In this document: piece by piece, positions 14,883-21,994 of the stretch
Layout of the letters: every line of letters starts with the position of its first letter
Position numbering within the stretch: the stretch's first letter is position 1
Source: CAYSUS01 sp964434165
GTDB taxonomy: Bacteria > Planctomycetota > Planctomycetia > Pirellulales > Thermoguttaceae
DNA: 23,556 bases
Assembly: GCA_964434165.1 (NCBI GenBank)
Contig: CAYSUS010000108.1
Coordinates: 1 to 23,556 of the forward strand
Reading direction: 5' to 3'
The notes under the pieces: model-generated
What the model was told of the DNA's origin: nothing
The model's database searches: none
The model's input: only the letters and a program-made list of their open reading frames with translations
Made by a program: the position numbers and the translations under genes

Positions 14883-16223
14883 TTACGGAACTGGGGCGGC
14901 CGGGGGCTGCCCGGCCAGCGCCTGCTGGACTGCCTCGGGTTTCGCGAGGGCCGCCAGCTTTTCCGGCGCGACGTCCAAGTTGGCCGTCCTCCATTTCACG
15001 GCCCCGGGGGAAGATGTCACGTGCCAGCCGCCGCTGGCGACCGCCAGCCACTCGTCGCTCCGCGGAGACAATTGCACCAGCGTCGCCAGCAGGCGATTGT
15101 CCTGCGTGCTCCAAAGCTTCACCGTGCCATCGGCGCTGGCCGAGACCAGGCGCGCGGCGTCCGGGCTGAGGGCCAGGCCGTAAACCCAGTCGCCGTGGCC
15201 TCGCAGCGTGGCGGTGTGCGTGATCTTCTGGCCAGCATCGGCGAAGACCTTGATCGTGCCGTCGCTGCAGGCGACCCAGGCCTTGTCGCTGCGCTTGGGC
15301 ACCCACACGCAATCGAGCGGCACGCCCGGCTTCACTTCGGCATGGTAGTCGCCGCGACTCCGCTGCCACTCCTGGGCCTTGCCGTCGAGCATCACCCGCA
15401 ACGTGCGGTCCTCGCGCCCGCCGATCAACAGGCCGAAGGTGTGAAGGGACCCGCCCTGCCGGCGCGTGTCGGAGCGGCGGATCATGCAGCGGCGGACCTC
15501 GCCCCCGACCGTGGTGCGGCGGATGTCGGGCTTCCAGCTCTCCGTGTCCCACGACTGGACCATCGCGTCGGCCCCGCCCGTCACGAGGAACTTGCCGTCG
15601 TCGCCGAAGGCCGCCGACAGCACCTGGAGGGAGTGGTCCTCCAGCGTGGCCACGAGCTTCTTGTCGTCCAGCCCCCACACGTAGGCCGCGGCGTCGCCGC
15701 AGCCGGCCACCAGGAGCTTGCCGTCGGGGCTGAGCGCCAGGCAGTTGACCTGGCCCTTGGGCTCTTTCAGCTCGGCGATCGCCTGGCCGCTCTTCAGGTC
15801 CAGCAACGTGACGATGCCGGACTGGTAGGGGGCGCCCTGCCCGGCGGCCAGCACCGCGCCGTCTCCGGTAAGCACGACCGCCCGCACCATGCTCGTGGCC
15901 TGGCCGACGGCGATCCGCCGGGCGAGCTTCCCCTCGGCCAGGTCCCACAGCACGACCTCGCCGAGTCCGCCGACGGCCAGCGTCTTGCCGTCGGGGCTGA
16001 ACGCCACCGCCGAGAGCGGCAGCGGCGCGCCGCGGGCCACCTCGCACTCGAGCATGGGCGCCTCGTCCGCCGGGCTCGCCAGGCCGACCTCCGTCGAAGG
16101 TGCGGGCAGGATCCGGATGGAGAGCGCGTCGCCGCCCGACCCGCTCGTCGAGTCGGCCGCCGGCGCGGCCAGACCGCAGGAGGCGATCCACGCCCCCAGC
16201 AGGGCCCTGGTTGTCACGTTCAT
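14883..16223 (-). CDS. Secreted WD40-repeat protein
   Basis: A 446-residue exported propeller. Residues 1-24 form a signal peptide (AWIASCGLAAPAADS). About seven WD40 blades follow from residue 60 to 430. Clear ones are LSAVAFSPDGKTLAVGG with VVLWDL, VNCLALSPDGKLLVAGCGD with YVWGLDDK, VLSAAFGDDGKFLVTGGAD with VQSWDTESW, and WVYGLALSPDAARLVSASAD with VKLWSTQDN. The middle blade (about 245-310) is divergent and basic. The protein has no catalytic motif and presumably acts as an interaction platform for the other exported products of the operon. Its start is 18 bases after the stop of the DUF1501 gene. WD40 proteins commonly accompany DUF1501/DUF1549 genes in planctomycetes; their role there is not known. 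Confidence 0.9.
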   Translation of the reverse strand: MNVTTRALLGAWIASCGLAAPAADSTSGSGGDALSIRILPAPSTEVGLASPADEAPMLECEVARGAPLPLSAVAFSPDGKTLAVGGLGEVVLWDLAEGKLARRIAVGQATSMVRAVVLTGDGAVLAAGQGAPYQSGIVTLLDLKSGQAIAELKEPKGQVNCLALSPDGKLLVAGCGDAAAYVWGLDDKKLVATLEDHSLQVLSAAFGDDGKFLVTGGADAMVQSWDTESWKPDIRRTTVGGEVRRCMIRRSDTRRQGGSLHTFGLLIGGREDRTLRVMLDGKAQEWQRSRGDYHAEVKPGVPLDCVWVPKRSDKAWVACSDGTIKVFADAGQKITHTATLRGHGDWVYGLALSPDAARLVSASADGTVKLWSTQDNRLLATLVQLSPRSDEWLAVASGGWHVTSSPGAVKWRTANLDVAPEKLAALAKPEAVQQALAGQPPAAPVP

Positions 16224-16241
16224 CAGTGCGGGGCTCCGGGG

Positions 16242-17654
16242 CTACATGATCTCGGTGAGGATGCCGCCGCGCGGCAGCGAGCAAGCGGTGGCCTGGCTTA
16301 CCGGCGCCACGCAGCCCGAGGGGTTGGGCAGCGTGTCGTTGGGGTCGATCCCCAGCAGCAGGTAGGCGCTCTCCCACATGTCCCAGGGGTAGATGGGGCG
16401 GGAGACGACCATGCGGCCGTCGTCGTCCATGGCGCCGACGGTCTTGCCGCCCTGGAACCCGCCGCCGGCCACGACGCACGAGTAGCCGTTGCCCCAGTGC
16501 TGGCGCCCGCCCTTCTCGCCGGGGTGCGGTCCGCCCTTCTTCCACTTGGTGTTGAAATCCGGCCCCTTGCCGTTCTCGGGGGCGAGGACCACGATCGTCT
16601 CATCGAGCAGGCCCTTCTCGGAGAGGTCCTCCAGGAGGGCCGAAAGGGACTGATCGAGGATCGGGCACAGGGCCCTGATCGAGTCGTTGAGCTGTTCGTG
16701 CATGTCCCAGCCGTAGCGCTTGCCGTTCTTGCCGCGCACGTTGCCCGAGGTGAGGATGCTCACGAACGGCAGGCCGTATTCCACCAGGCGGCGGGCCAGC
16801 AGCAGCGACTGCCCGAATTCGTTGTCGCCGTAGCGCTCGCGCACGTCCGGCTTCTCCTGCTCCAGGTCAAGCACGTCCTGCGCCTCGCTGCTCATCACGC
16901 GGAACATGTCGTCGCGCACGGTGGACACCGCCTCGGAGGCGGGCGGCCTCAGCCCGCCTGCGCCCGAAGCCTGCGGCTCGATCGCCGCGAGCAGGTCGCG
17001 CCGCTCGGCCAGGCGCTGATCGGCCCCGCCGCGGCGCGAGCGGCCGCGGGAGGAGACGTTAAACGGCTTCCACTTCGGCCCCAGGAAGCCCTCGCCCGGG
17101 GCGCCCATGGCGCGGCCGATGCTGATCCACGGGGGCAGATCGCCCTGGTACCGGTCCTGCTCGCAGAGCTTCAGCGCCACCACGGCCCCCACCCCCGGAT
17201 AGACCAGGTTGGCCGACGGGTGCGAGCTGGCCGTGCCGCCCGGCGGCATCGAGTTGGAGAGGATCACCGTCAAGCAGGTGCTGTGGCCCGTGTAGGGGTT
17301 GATCATCGAGCGGAGGATCGCGTACTTGTCGGCGTTCTTCGCCAGCATGGGCAGCGTCTCGCAGATCTCGATGCCCGACACGTTGGTCGGAATGGGCTTG
17401 AAGAAGCTCCGCGACTCGAACGCGGCGTTGGGCTTCGGGTCGAAGGTCTCGAACTGCGACATGCCGCCCCAGATGCCGATCTGGATGACCGACCGGGCCT
17501 TGGGCTTCGACGCCGCGTCCTGCTGGGCCGCCAGCGCGGACAGCGGCGAAGCCGCCGCCCCCAGGGCAAGCCCGCCCGCGCCCGCGGCGCGGAGGAACTC
17601 CCGACGATCCATACCCGCAGAACCACCCAGCGACCGACGTGACAGGCTATCCAT
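16242..17654 (-). CDS. Tat-exported DUF1501 protein with altered core motifs
   Basis: A 470-residue DUF1501 protein; the family is related to the alkaline phosphatase/sulfatase fold. The N-terminus has a twin-arginine signal (MDRREFLRAAGAGGLALGAA, residues 15-34). Family landmarks are IQIGIWGGMSQFETFDPKP, then LPMLAKNADKYAILRSM, ERYGDNEFGQSLLLARRLVE, YGWDMHEQL and LDETIVVLAPENGKGPDF. The last two differ from the WD-TH and EFGRTP patterns I know for the family, and GGRQHWGNG replaces the usual GRDHW. The start at 17654 was chosen because AAAGGAG lies 7 bases upstream; an ATG at 17612 (residue 15) is the alternative. A GC-rich hairpin sits in the coding sequence at 16937-16959. The gene begins 38 bases after the cytochrome-DUF1549-DUF1553 gene, its standard partner. 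Substrate unknown. Confidence 0.9.
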   Translation of the reverse strand: MDSLSRRSLGGSAGMDRREFLRAAGAGGLALGAAASPLSALAAQQDAASKPKARSVIQIGIWGGMSQFETFDPKPNAAFESRSFFKPIPTNVSGIEICETLPMLAKNADKYAILRSMINPYTGHSTCLTVILSNSMPPGGTASSHPSANLVYPGVGAVVALKLCEQDRYQGDLPPWISIGRAMGAPGEGFLGPKWKPFNVSSRGRSRRGGADQRLAERRDLLAAIEPQASGAGGLRPPASEAVSTVRDDMFRVMSSEAQDVLDLEQEKPDVRERYGDNEFGQSLLLARRLVEYGLPFVSILTSGNVRGKNGKRYGWDMHEQLNDSIRALCPILDQSLSALLEDLSEKGLLDETIVVLAPENGKGPDFNTKWKKGGPHPGEKGGRQHWGNGYSCVVAGGGFQGGKTVGAMDDDGRMVVSRPIYPWDMWESAYLLLGIDPNDTLPNPSGCVAPVSQATACSLPRGGILTEIM

Positions 17655-17692
17655 GGCTCACTCCTTTCGGGGGCGACTGGCAATGTCCAGAT

Positions 17693-19957
17693 TTATTGAT
17701 TCAGTACGAAACCGTTCGCGTTCAGCACGGCCCACATGATATCCTTCACAGCCTCGGCCCGCGAGGACTTCTTCGTGACCAGATGATCGACCAGCTTCTG
17801 CCTTTCGCTTTCGCGCGGAAGCCGCGCCAGCCCGGCCAGGAACAGCTCCTCGACGATCTCGGCGTCGCTCATCTTGGCCTCCAGCATCCGCTTGATCCGC
17901 GGGCTGGAGTTGATCGCCGCGCTCACCTCCGACGACGAGGCGAGGAAGGCCACGTAGTCGCGGTCGATCTCCATGCCCCGCTCGCTCTCGAAGCCGGTCG
18001 CCCGGGCGGGCCGGCCCAGCGACGCGGCGATCGTGCACTCGGCACTGCCGTCGGAGACGGAGATCGCCCGGATGTCCTCCGGCAGGGACGTGATCGGAGC
18101 CAGCGTGGGACGGCCGAAGGCGCCCAAGTCGCCGCGCTGCACCTCCGTGACCTGGGCCAGCGCGTCGAGGACCTGCTCGGCGGTCAGACGCCGGGCGTTG
18201 TAGTGCGCGAAGTGGATGCCGCCGCCGTCCTTGCTGAGCGGGTGAGGCACGCTCGACGACTGGTAGGTGCGGGAGCTCAGGATCAGGCGGTAGATGTGCC
18301 GCAGGTCGTAATCGTGCGAGACCAGTTCCTCGGCGAGGTGATCGAGCAGTGCCGGGTTCTCCGGTAGGTTCGTGCTCCGCATGTCGTCCGGCTCGTGGAC
18401 GATGCCGCGACCCATCAGCCAATACCAGACGCGGTTGACGATGTTCCGGGCGAACCAGGGGTTCTCCGCCGCGGTCAGCCACCGGGCGAGCTCCGCGCGG
18501 GGATCGACGCCCGGCGCGATCTCAAGGGGCTCGCCGCCGAGCGGCCGCGACGCCACGGGCAGGCCCGTGCGCGGATGGCGCAGGACCTCGTGCGGGTCGC
18601 GATAGACGATCTGCTCCTTCCACTCGTCGGTCAGCTTGAGCTTCACCTGCGCGAAGAAGGCCCCCATGCCCAGGTCGTCTTCCAGGCCCCACCCCACGTC
18701 GGGATGTCCGTGGCACCGGGCGCACGACAGCCGGGCGCCCATGAAGACCAGCGCGGCCGACTCGCCGTAGGTAAGCGGCTCCCGGCTCGACACGGCGCGG
18801 AAGAAGTTCGAGGGGCCGCTGCGGAAGTCGCTGCCCGTGGCCGTCAGCAATTCGCGCGCGAACTGGTCGTACGGCTTGTTCTCCGCCACGCTGGCATAGA
18901 CCCACTGGTAATAGGTCTCCGCGCCCTTGGGCCACAGGCTCACGGGGTCCTCGGCCTTGATCCGGAGCAGGTCGCTCCATTTCAGGGCCCAGAACTGGAC
19001 GAACGCCTCGCGCTCGAACAGCCGCGCGATCAGCTCGCTCCGCTTCTTCGGACCGGTGTCTTCGAGGAAGGCCCGGGCCTCTGCCGGCGTGGGCAGCGTG
19101 CCGGTCATGTCGAGATAGACGCGGCGGAGGAACACCTCGTCGGTGCACGGCTCGGCCGGGGGCAGGCCCAGCTTCTTGAGATTGGCCAGGACCAGCTCAT
19201 CGATCTTGCCTTGCGGCTCGTAGCCGGGAAACGGTCCGTCCACCGGCTGCGGAACGACGACACGCTGGACCCCGAAGTGCCGTGCATACTCGGCGACGAC
19301 CGTGCCCATCCCGAACCCGGCGGCCCGGAGCTTGCCCCCGTCGACCGCGACCACGCCCCCGTCGCCCGAGCGCACGGCCGCCAGGGAGGTCACGTCCACG
19401 CGCGCTCCGTCCGAGTAAACAGCCGTGACGGCAATGGGCTGCTCCGCTCCCTTGGCCAACGTGATCTCGGCCGGGCCCAGGGTCACCGACTGGAGCTGCG
19501 GCAGCGAGGGATCGTCGTAGCGTGCCCCTTGTTCGATCCAGGCGAGGAGGCTCTTGTACTCCGGCGAGTCGGGGGCGATCTTCTGACCGCCGCCGTGGTC
19601 GATCGTCGCCGTGGCCTTCAGCAGCAGGAGGCTCCTGGCCGGGTCCCAGCGGTTGACGCGTCGGGCGCGCTCGGCTTTGACGAGGGTCTCGTAGTCGTCG
19701 CGCGGGCTGCCGGCGAAGAGCGACAGGGCCATGCCGCCCTGGCCTGAGAACGCCCCGTGGCACTGCGCCGCGTTGCAGCCGAGACGCGAGACCATCGGCA
19801 TCACGTCCCGCGTGAAGACGATCGCACGACCCGCGGAGCTCGCGGCCGGCGCGGCGGCGTCCTCCTTCGCTGCCGGGGCGGCCTCCTCGCCGCGGCCCAG
19901 GTCGGAAAGCACCAACGCGGAGCACAAAGCGACGATGGACGCAGACCGCACGATCAT
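17693..19957 (-). CDS. Secreted planctomycete cytochrome-like / DUF1549 / DUF1553 protein
   Basis: A 754-residue exported multidomain protein. A signal peptide (about 1-22) and an Ala-rich spacer precede a cytochrome-c-like domain (about 45-150). There the haem-type motif is CNAAQCHG, with four residues between the cysteines (CX4CH, 61-67). A bacterial Ig-like (Big-2) domain follows at about 155-237 (VTLGPAEITLAKGAEQPIAV). DUF1549 spans about 252-460 (DEVFLRRVYLDMTGTLPTPA, FWALKWSDLLRIK) and includes a standard CXXCH in SCARCHGHPDVGW. DUF1553 occupies the C-terminal third (NPWFARNIVNRVWYWLMGRG, LRHIYRLILSSRTYQSS). The start at 19957 is preferred because the upstream extension is Pro-rich noise. 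It is the first gene of the operon and is paired with DUF1501, as usual. Redox or polymer-processing roles are proposed for such proteins, not shown. Confidence 0.92.
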   Translation of the reverse strand: MIVRSASIVALCSALVLSDLGRGEEAAPAAKEDAAAPAASSAGRAIVFTRDVMPMVSRLGCNAAQCHGAFSGQGGMALSLFAGSPRDDYETLVKAERARRVNRWDPARSLLLLKATATIDHGGGQKIAPDSPEYKSLLAWIEQGARYDDPSLPQLQSVTLGPAEITLAKGAEQPIAVTAVYSDGARVDVTSLAAVRSGDGGVVAVDGGKLRAAGFGMGTVVAEYARHFGVQRVVVPQPVDGPFPGYEPQGKIDELVLANLKKLGLPPAEPCTDEVFLRRVYLDMTGTLPTPAEARAFLEDTGPKKRSELIARLFEREAFVQFWALKWSDLLRIKAEDPVSLWPKGAETYYQWVYASVAENKPYDQFARELLTATGSDFRSGPSNFFRAVSSREPLTYGESAALVFMGARLSCARCHGHPDVGWGLEDDLGMGAFFAQVKLKLTDEWKEQIVYRDPHEVLRHPRTGLPVASRPLGGEPLEIAPGVDPRAELARWLTAAENPWFARNIVNRVWYWLMGRGIVHEPDDMRSTNLPENPALLDHLAEELVSHDYDLRHIYRLILSSRTYQSSSVPHPLSKDGGGIHFAHYNARRLTAEQVLDALAQVTEVQRGDLGAFGRPTLAPITSLPEDIRAISVSDGSAECTIAASLGRPARATGFESERGMEIDRDYVAFLASSSEVSAAINSSPRIKRMLEAKMSDAEIVEELFLAGLARLPRESERQKLVDHLVTKKSSRAEAVKDIMWAVLNANGFVLNQ

Positions 19958-20116
19958 GGTGAAGCATCTCCGGGCGTGGTCTGGCTCCGGCGGCGGCCGG
20001 CTGGCGGCGTGGGCGTTGGCCTGTTGGGAAGGTCGCGCCAGGGGGTGGGAAGGGGGCGGTCGCGGTGGCAAGGCTCCTTGCGCGCGCCGGTCACCTCCCG
20101 GGGCGCGGCGGCTCTC

Positions 20117-20125
20117 ATATTAGCA
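20117..20125 (-). promoter_or_regulatory. Candidate extended -10 promoter of the six-gene operon
   Basis: On the minus strand this reads TGCTAATAT, that is TGN followed by a -10-like hexamer (TAATAT), within the only AT-rich patch of the gap. No good -35 is seen at 17 bases, which is tolerated by extended -10 promoters. Transcription would start near 20110, leaving a leader of about 150 bases before the cytochrome gene. Confidence 0.35.
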
Positions 20126-20223
20126 GAAATGTCTCGGACTTTGCAGCTTTGGACATCGCCAGCGCGACGAAAGGCCCGGCGCGGCGCTACGTCGCAACCT
20201 GTTTGTTCAAAGCAACTTGCGTC

Positions 20224-20247
20224 CCGAGCCGGAACGCCCCGGCTCGG
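20224..20247 (-). terminator. Hairpin downstream of the sulfatase gene
   Basis: A perfect 9-base-pair stem, CCGAGCCGG with CCGGCTCGG, and a six-base loop, beginning 13 bases after the sulfatase stop. It would fold strongly in the transcript. The downstream run is not U-rich (it continues GACGCAAGTTGCTTTG), so it may act as a terminator with reduced U-tract or as a 3'-end stabiliser. Confidence 0.5.
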
Positions 20248-20260
20248 AGTATTCGCTGCT

Positions 20261-21700
20261 CTACGGCTCGCCCTGCTTCGGCCAGCCGAGCATGGCGTCG
20301 AGCTTCTTATTGTCCTCCCGGTATTTCTCCCATACGCGCGGGTCGTGCTTGGGGATATCGGGCTCCGTGCGCGAGGCGGCCATCAGGGCCTCGATCCGCT
20401 TGACCCCCGCTGGGTGCTTCGAGGCGATGTCTTTCGACTCCGCCGGATCGCTCGCCAGGTCGTAGAGCTGCACCGGCCTCTCGGGCGAGGGCCGGTAAGC
20501 CTTCCAGGGCCCCAGGCGCACGGCCTGCTCGAGCCGCCGTCCGCGTATCTGCTCCCAGTAGAGCGGCGGGCGGGCCCCCGGTATCTTTCCCCGAAGCGCG
20601 GGGAGGATGGAAACGCCGTCGATGTCCTCCGGGGGCGCCAGGCCGGCCAGGTCCGCGGCCGTCGGCAGAAAGTCCCAGAAGGCGATCTGGGTGTCGCACG
20701 TTTGGCCCGCGGGGACCCGGCCCGGCCACCGGGCGATCATCGGCACGCGGATGCCGCCCTCGAAGAGCTGGCCCTTGGCCCCGCGCATGCCCGCCTGGCT
20801 CCCGAACAACGCGGCGATCTCCTCTTGCCCCACGCCGCCGTTGTCGCTGGCGAAGATCACCAGCGTGTTGCGGTCGAGTTCGAGTTCCTTGAGTGCCCCC
20901 ATCACGCGGCCGACGTCGAAGTCGAGCCGCTCGACCATCGCCGCGTACACCTTCTGCGTGTCGGTCCAGCCCGTATCGGCGTAGGCTTCCACGCTGGGGA
21001 CCTGGTCGGTCCGCCAGATCCCGTGGGGCACGGTCCACGCGCAGAACAGGAAGAACGGCCGGTCGTGATGGCGGCGGATGAACGCGACGCTCTCGTCGGC
21101 GATCAGGTGGTGGGCGTTGACCCGGCGCTGCGGCGTGTGCTCGATCTCCAGCCGCTGGCGGTTGCGATACAGGTAGTTGGTCAGGTAGCGGTGGGCGTGG
21201 CGCTGGCAGTTGTAGCCGAAGAAGAAGTCGAAGCCCCTGTCCAGCGGCTCGCTGCCCGAGCCCGGCCCGCCCAGCCCCCACTTGCCGCAGATGCCGGTGG
21301 CGTAGCCGGCCTGCTTGAGCACCGAGGCCACCGTGGCCTCGTCCGGCTTCAAGGGCGCCTGGCCCTCGGGAAACACCTCCCAGTTGCCGCGGACCGTGGC
21401 GTGGCCCATGTGCCGCCCGGTCATCAGCGCGCACCGCGAGGGGGCGCACACCGAGGCCCCGCTGTAGGCGCTGGTGAACCGCGTGCCCTGGGCCGCCAGG
21501 CGGTCGATGTTCGGGGTCTTCAGCAGCTTCTGGCCGTAGCAGCCCAGGTCGCCCATCCCCAGGTCGTCGGCCAGGATGAGCACGAGGTTGGGCTTGTTCG
21601 GATCGCCGGCCGGTGCCGCTTCGAGGGCGAGAGCCGGCGCGCCGGCCAAGGCCACGCACAAGGCCAGGCCGAGACGACGGGGTACACGAAGGTGCTGCAT
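20261..21700 (-). CDS. Secreted S1-family sulfatase
   Basis: A 479-residue exported type-I sulfatase, which hydrolyses sulfate esters using formylglycine. Residues 1-26 are a signal peptide (ending ALALEA). Metal ligands appear in ILADDLGMGDLGCYG (Asp45, Asp46). The sulfatase signature VCAPSRCALMTGRHMGH places the formylglycine precursor at Cys85 within C-x-P-S-R. GICGKWGLG (Lys140) and SDNGG (285-289) complete the active-site set. The C-terminal region has the expected LYDLASDPAESKDIA segment. GYNCQRHAHRYLTNYLYRN resembles arylsulfatase-A-like secreted enzymes of planctomycetes. The ATG at 21700 is preceded by AGAGGAG. It is transcribed toward the six-gene operon but separated by a hairpin. 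Planctomycetes use many such enzymes on algal sulfated polysaccharides; the substrate here is unknown. The maturase (sulfatase-modifying enzyme) is not in the window. Confidence 0.94.
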   Translation of the reverse strand: MQHLRVPRRLGLALCVALAGAPALALEAAPAGDPNKPNLVLILADDLGMGDLGCYGQKLLKTPNIDRLAAQGTRFTSAYSGASVCAPSRCALMTGRHMGHATVRGNWEVFPEGQAPLKPDEATVASVLKQAGYATGICGKWGLGGPGSGSEPLDRGFDFFFGYNCQRHAHRYLTNYLYRNRQRLEIEHTPQRRVNAHHLIADESVAFIRRHHDRPFFLFCAWTVPHGIWRTDQVPSVEAYADTGWTDTQKVYAAMVERLDFDVGRVMGALKELELDRNTLVIFASDNGGVGQEEIAALFGSQAGMRGAKGQLFEGGIRVPMIARWPGRVPAGQTCDTQIAFWDFLPTAADLAGLAPPEDIDGVSILPALRGKIPGARPPLYWEQIRGRRLEQAVRLGPWKAYRPSPERPVQLYDLASDPAESKDIASKHPAGVKRIEALMAASRTEPDIPKHDPRVWEKYREDNKKLDAMLGWPKQGEP

Positions 21701-21994
21701 CGCGGGGCTCCTCTCGATGAATGGAGGATCGGCTCAAGGTGGGGGCTGAGGCCAGACCATCTTACCATCGACCCGGGCGGCGATCACGCGCCCCACACGG
21801 GCCGCCCCGCGGCACCGGGGCAAGGCGCGGCGGAGCACCGCCGTTTCCGACAGTCGGGCGATTCCCGTCGCCGCACGCATGCCGTCCGCACGCGCTAGGC
21901 CCTGGAAGCGCCGCCGCAGCGCGGTTACCCTGGAGACTCCCATGCGGATGCCCCGTGGCGCAGCGCGCCCCGGGGGGATTGCGAGGAGCTGAGT
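21701..21994. other. Divergent promoter region, sulfatase / ABC ATPase
   Basis: These 294 bases separate the leftward sulfatase from the rightward ABC ATPase, so both promoters should be here. I see no convincing promoter hexamers. The only structured item is the short open frame at 21942-21992. Confidence 0.45.
21942..21992 (+). other. Possible 16-codon leader open frame before the ABC ATPase
   Basis: ATG at 21942 is preceded by TGGAGA and encodes 16 residues (MRMPRGAARPGGIARS), with TGA at 21990-21992, two bases before the TTG start of the ATPase. The AGGAG of the ATPase lies inside this frame, so a terminating ribosome could be handed on to the weak TTG. It has no recognisable homologue, and short frames are common by chance in GC-rich DNA. 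Confidence 0.2.

Larger units (their letters stand above)
19958..20260. other. Intergenic region between sulfatase and six-gene operon
   Basis: These 303 bases hold no credible gene. On the minus strand, reading from the sulfatase side, there is a strong hairpin (20224-20247), then an AT-rich island (about 20115-20145) with a promoter candidate, then about 150 G-rich bases forming the leader of the operon. The leader lacks a visible riboswitch or open frame. Confidence 0.6.
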
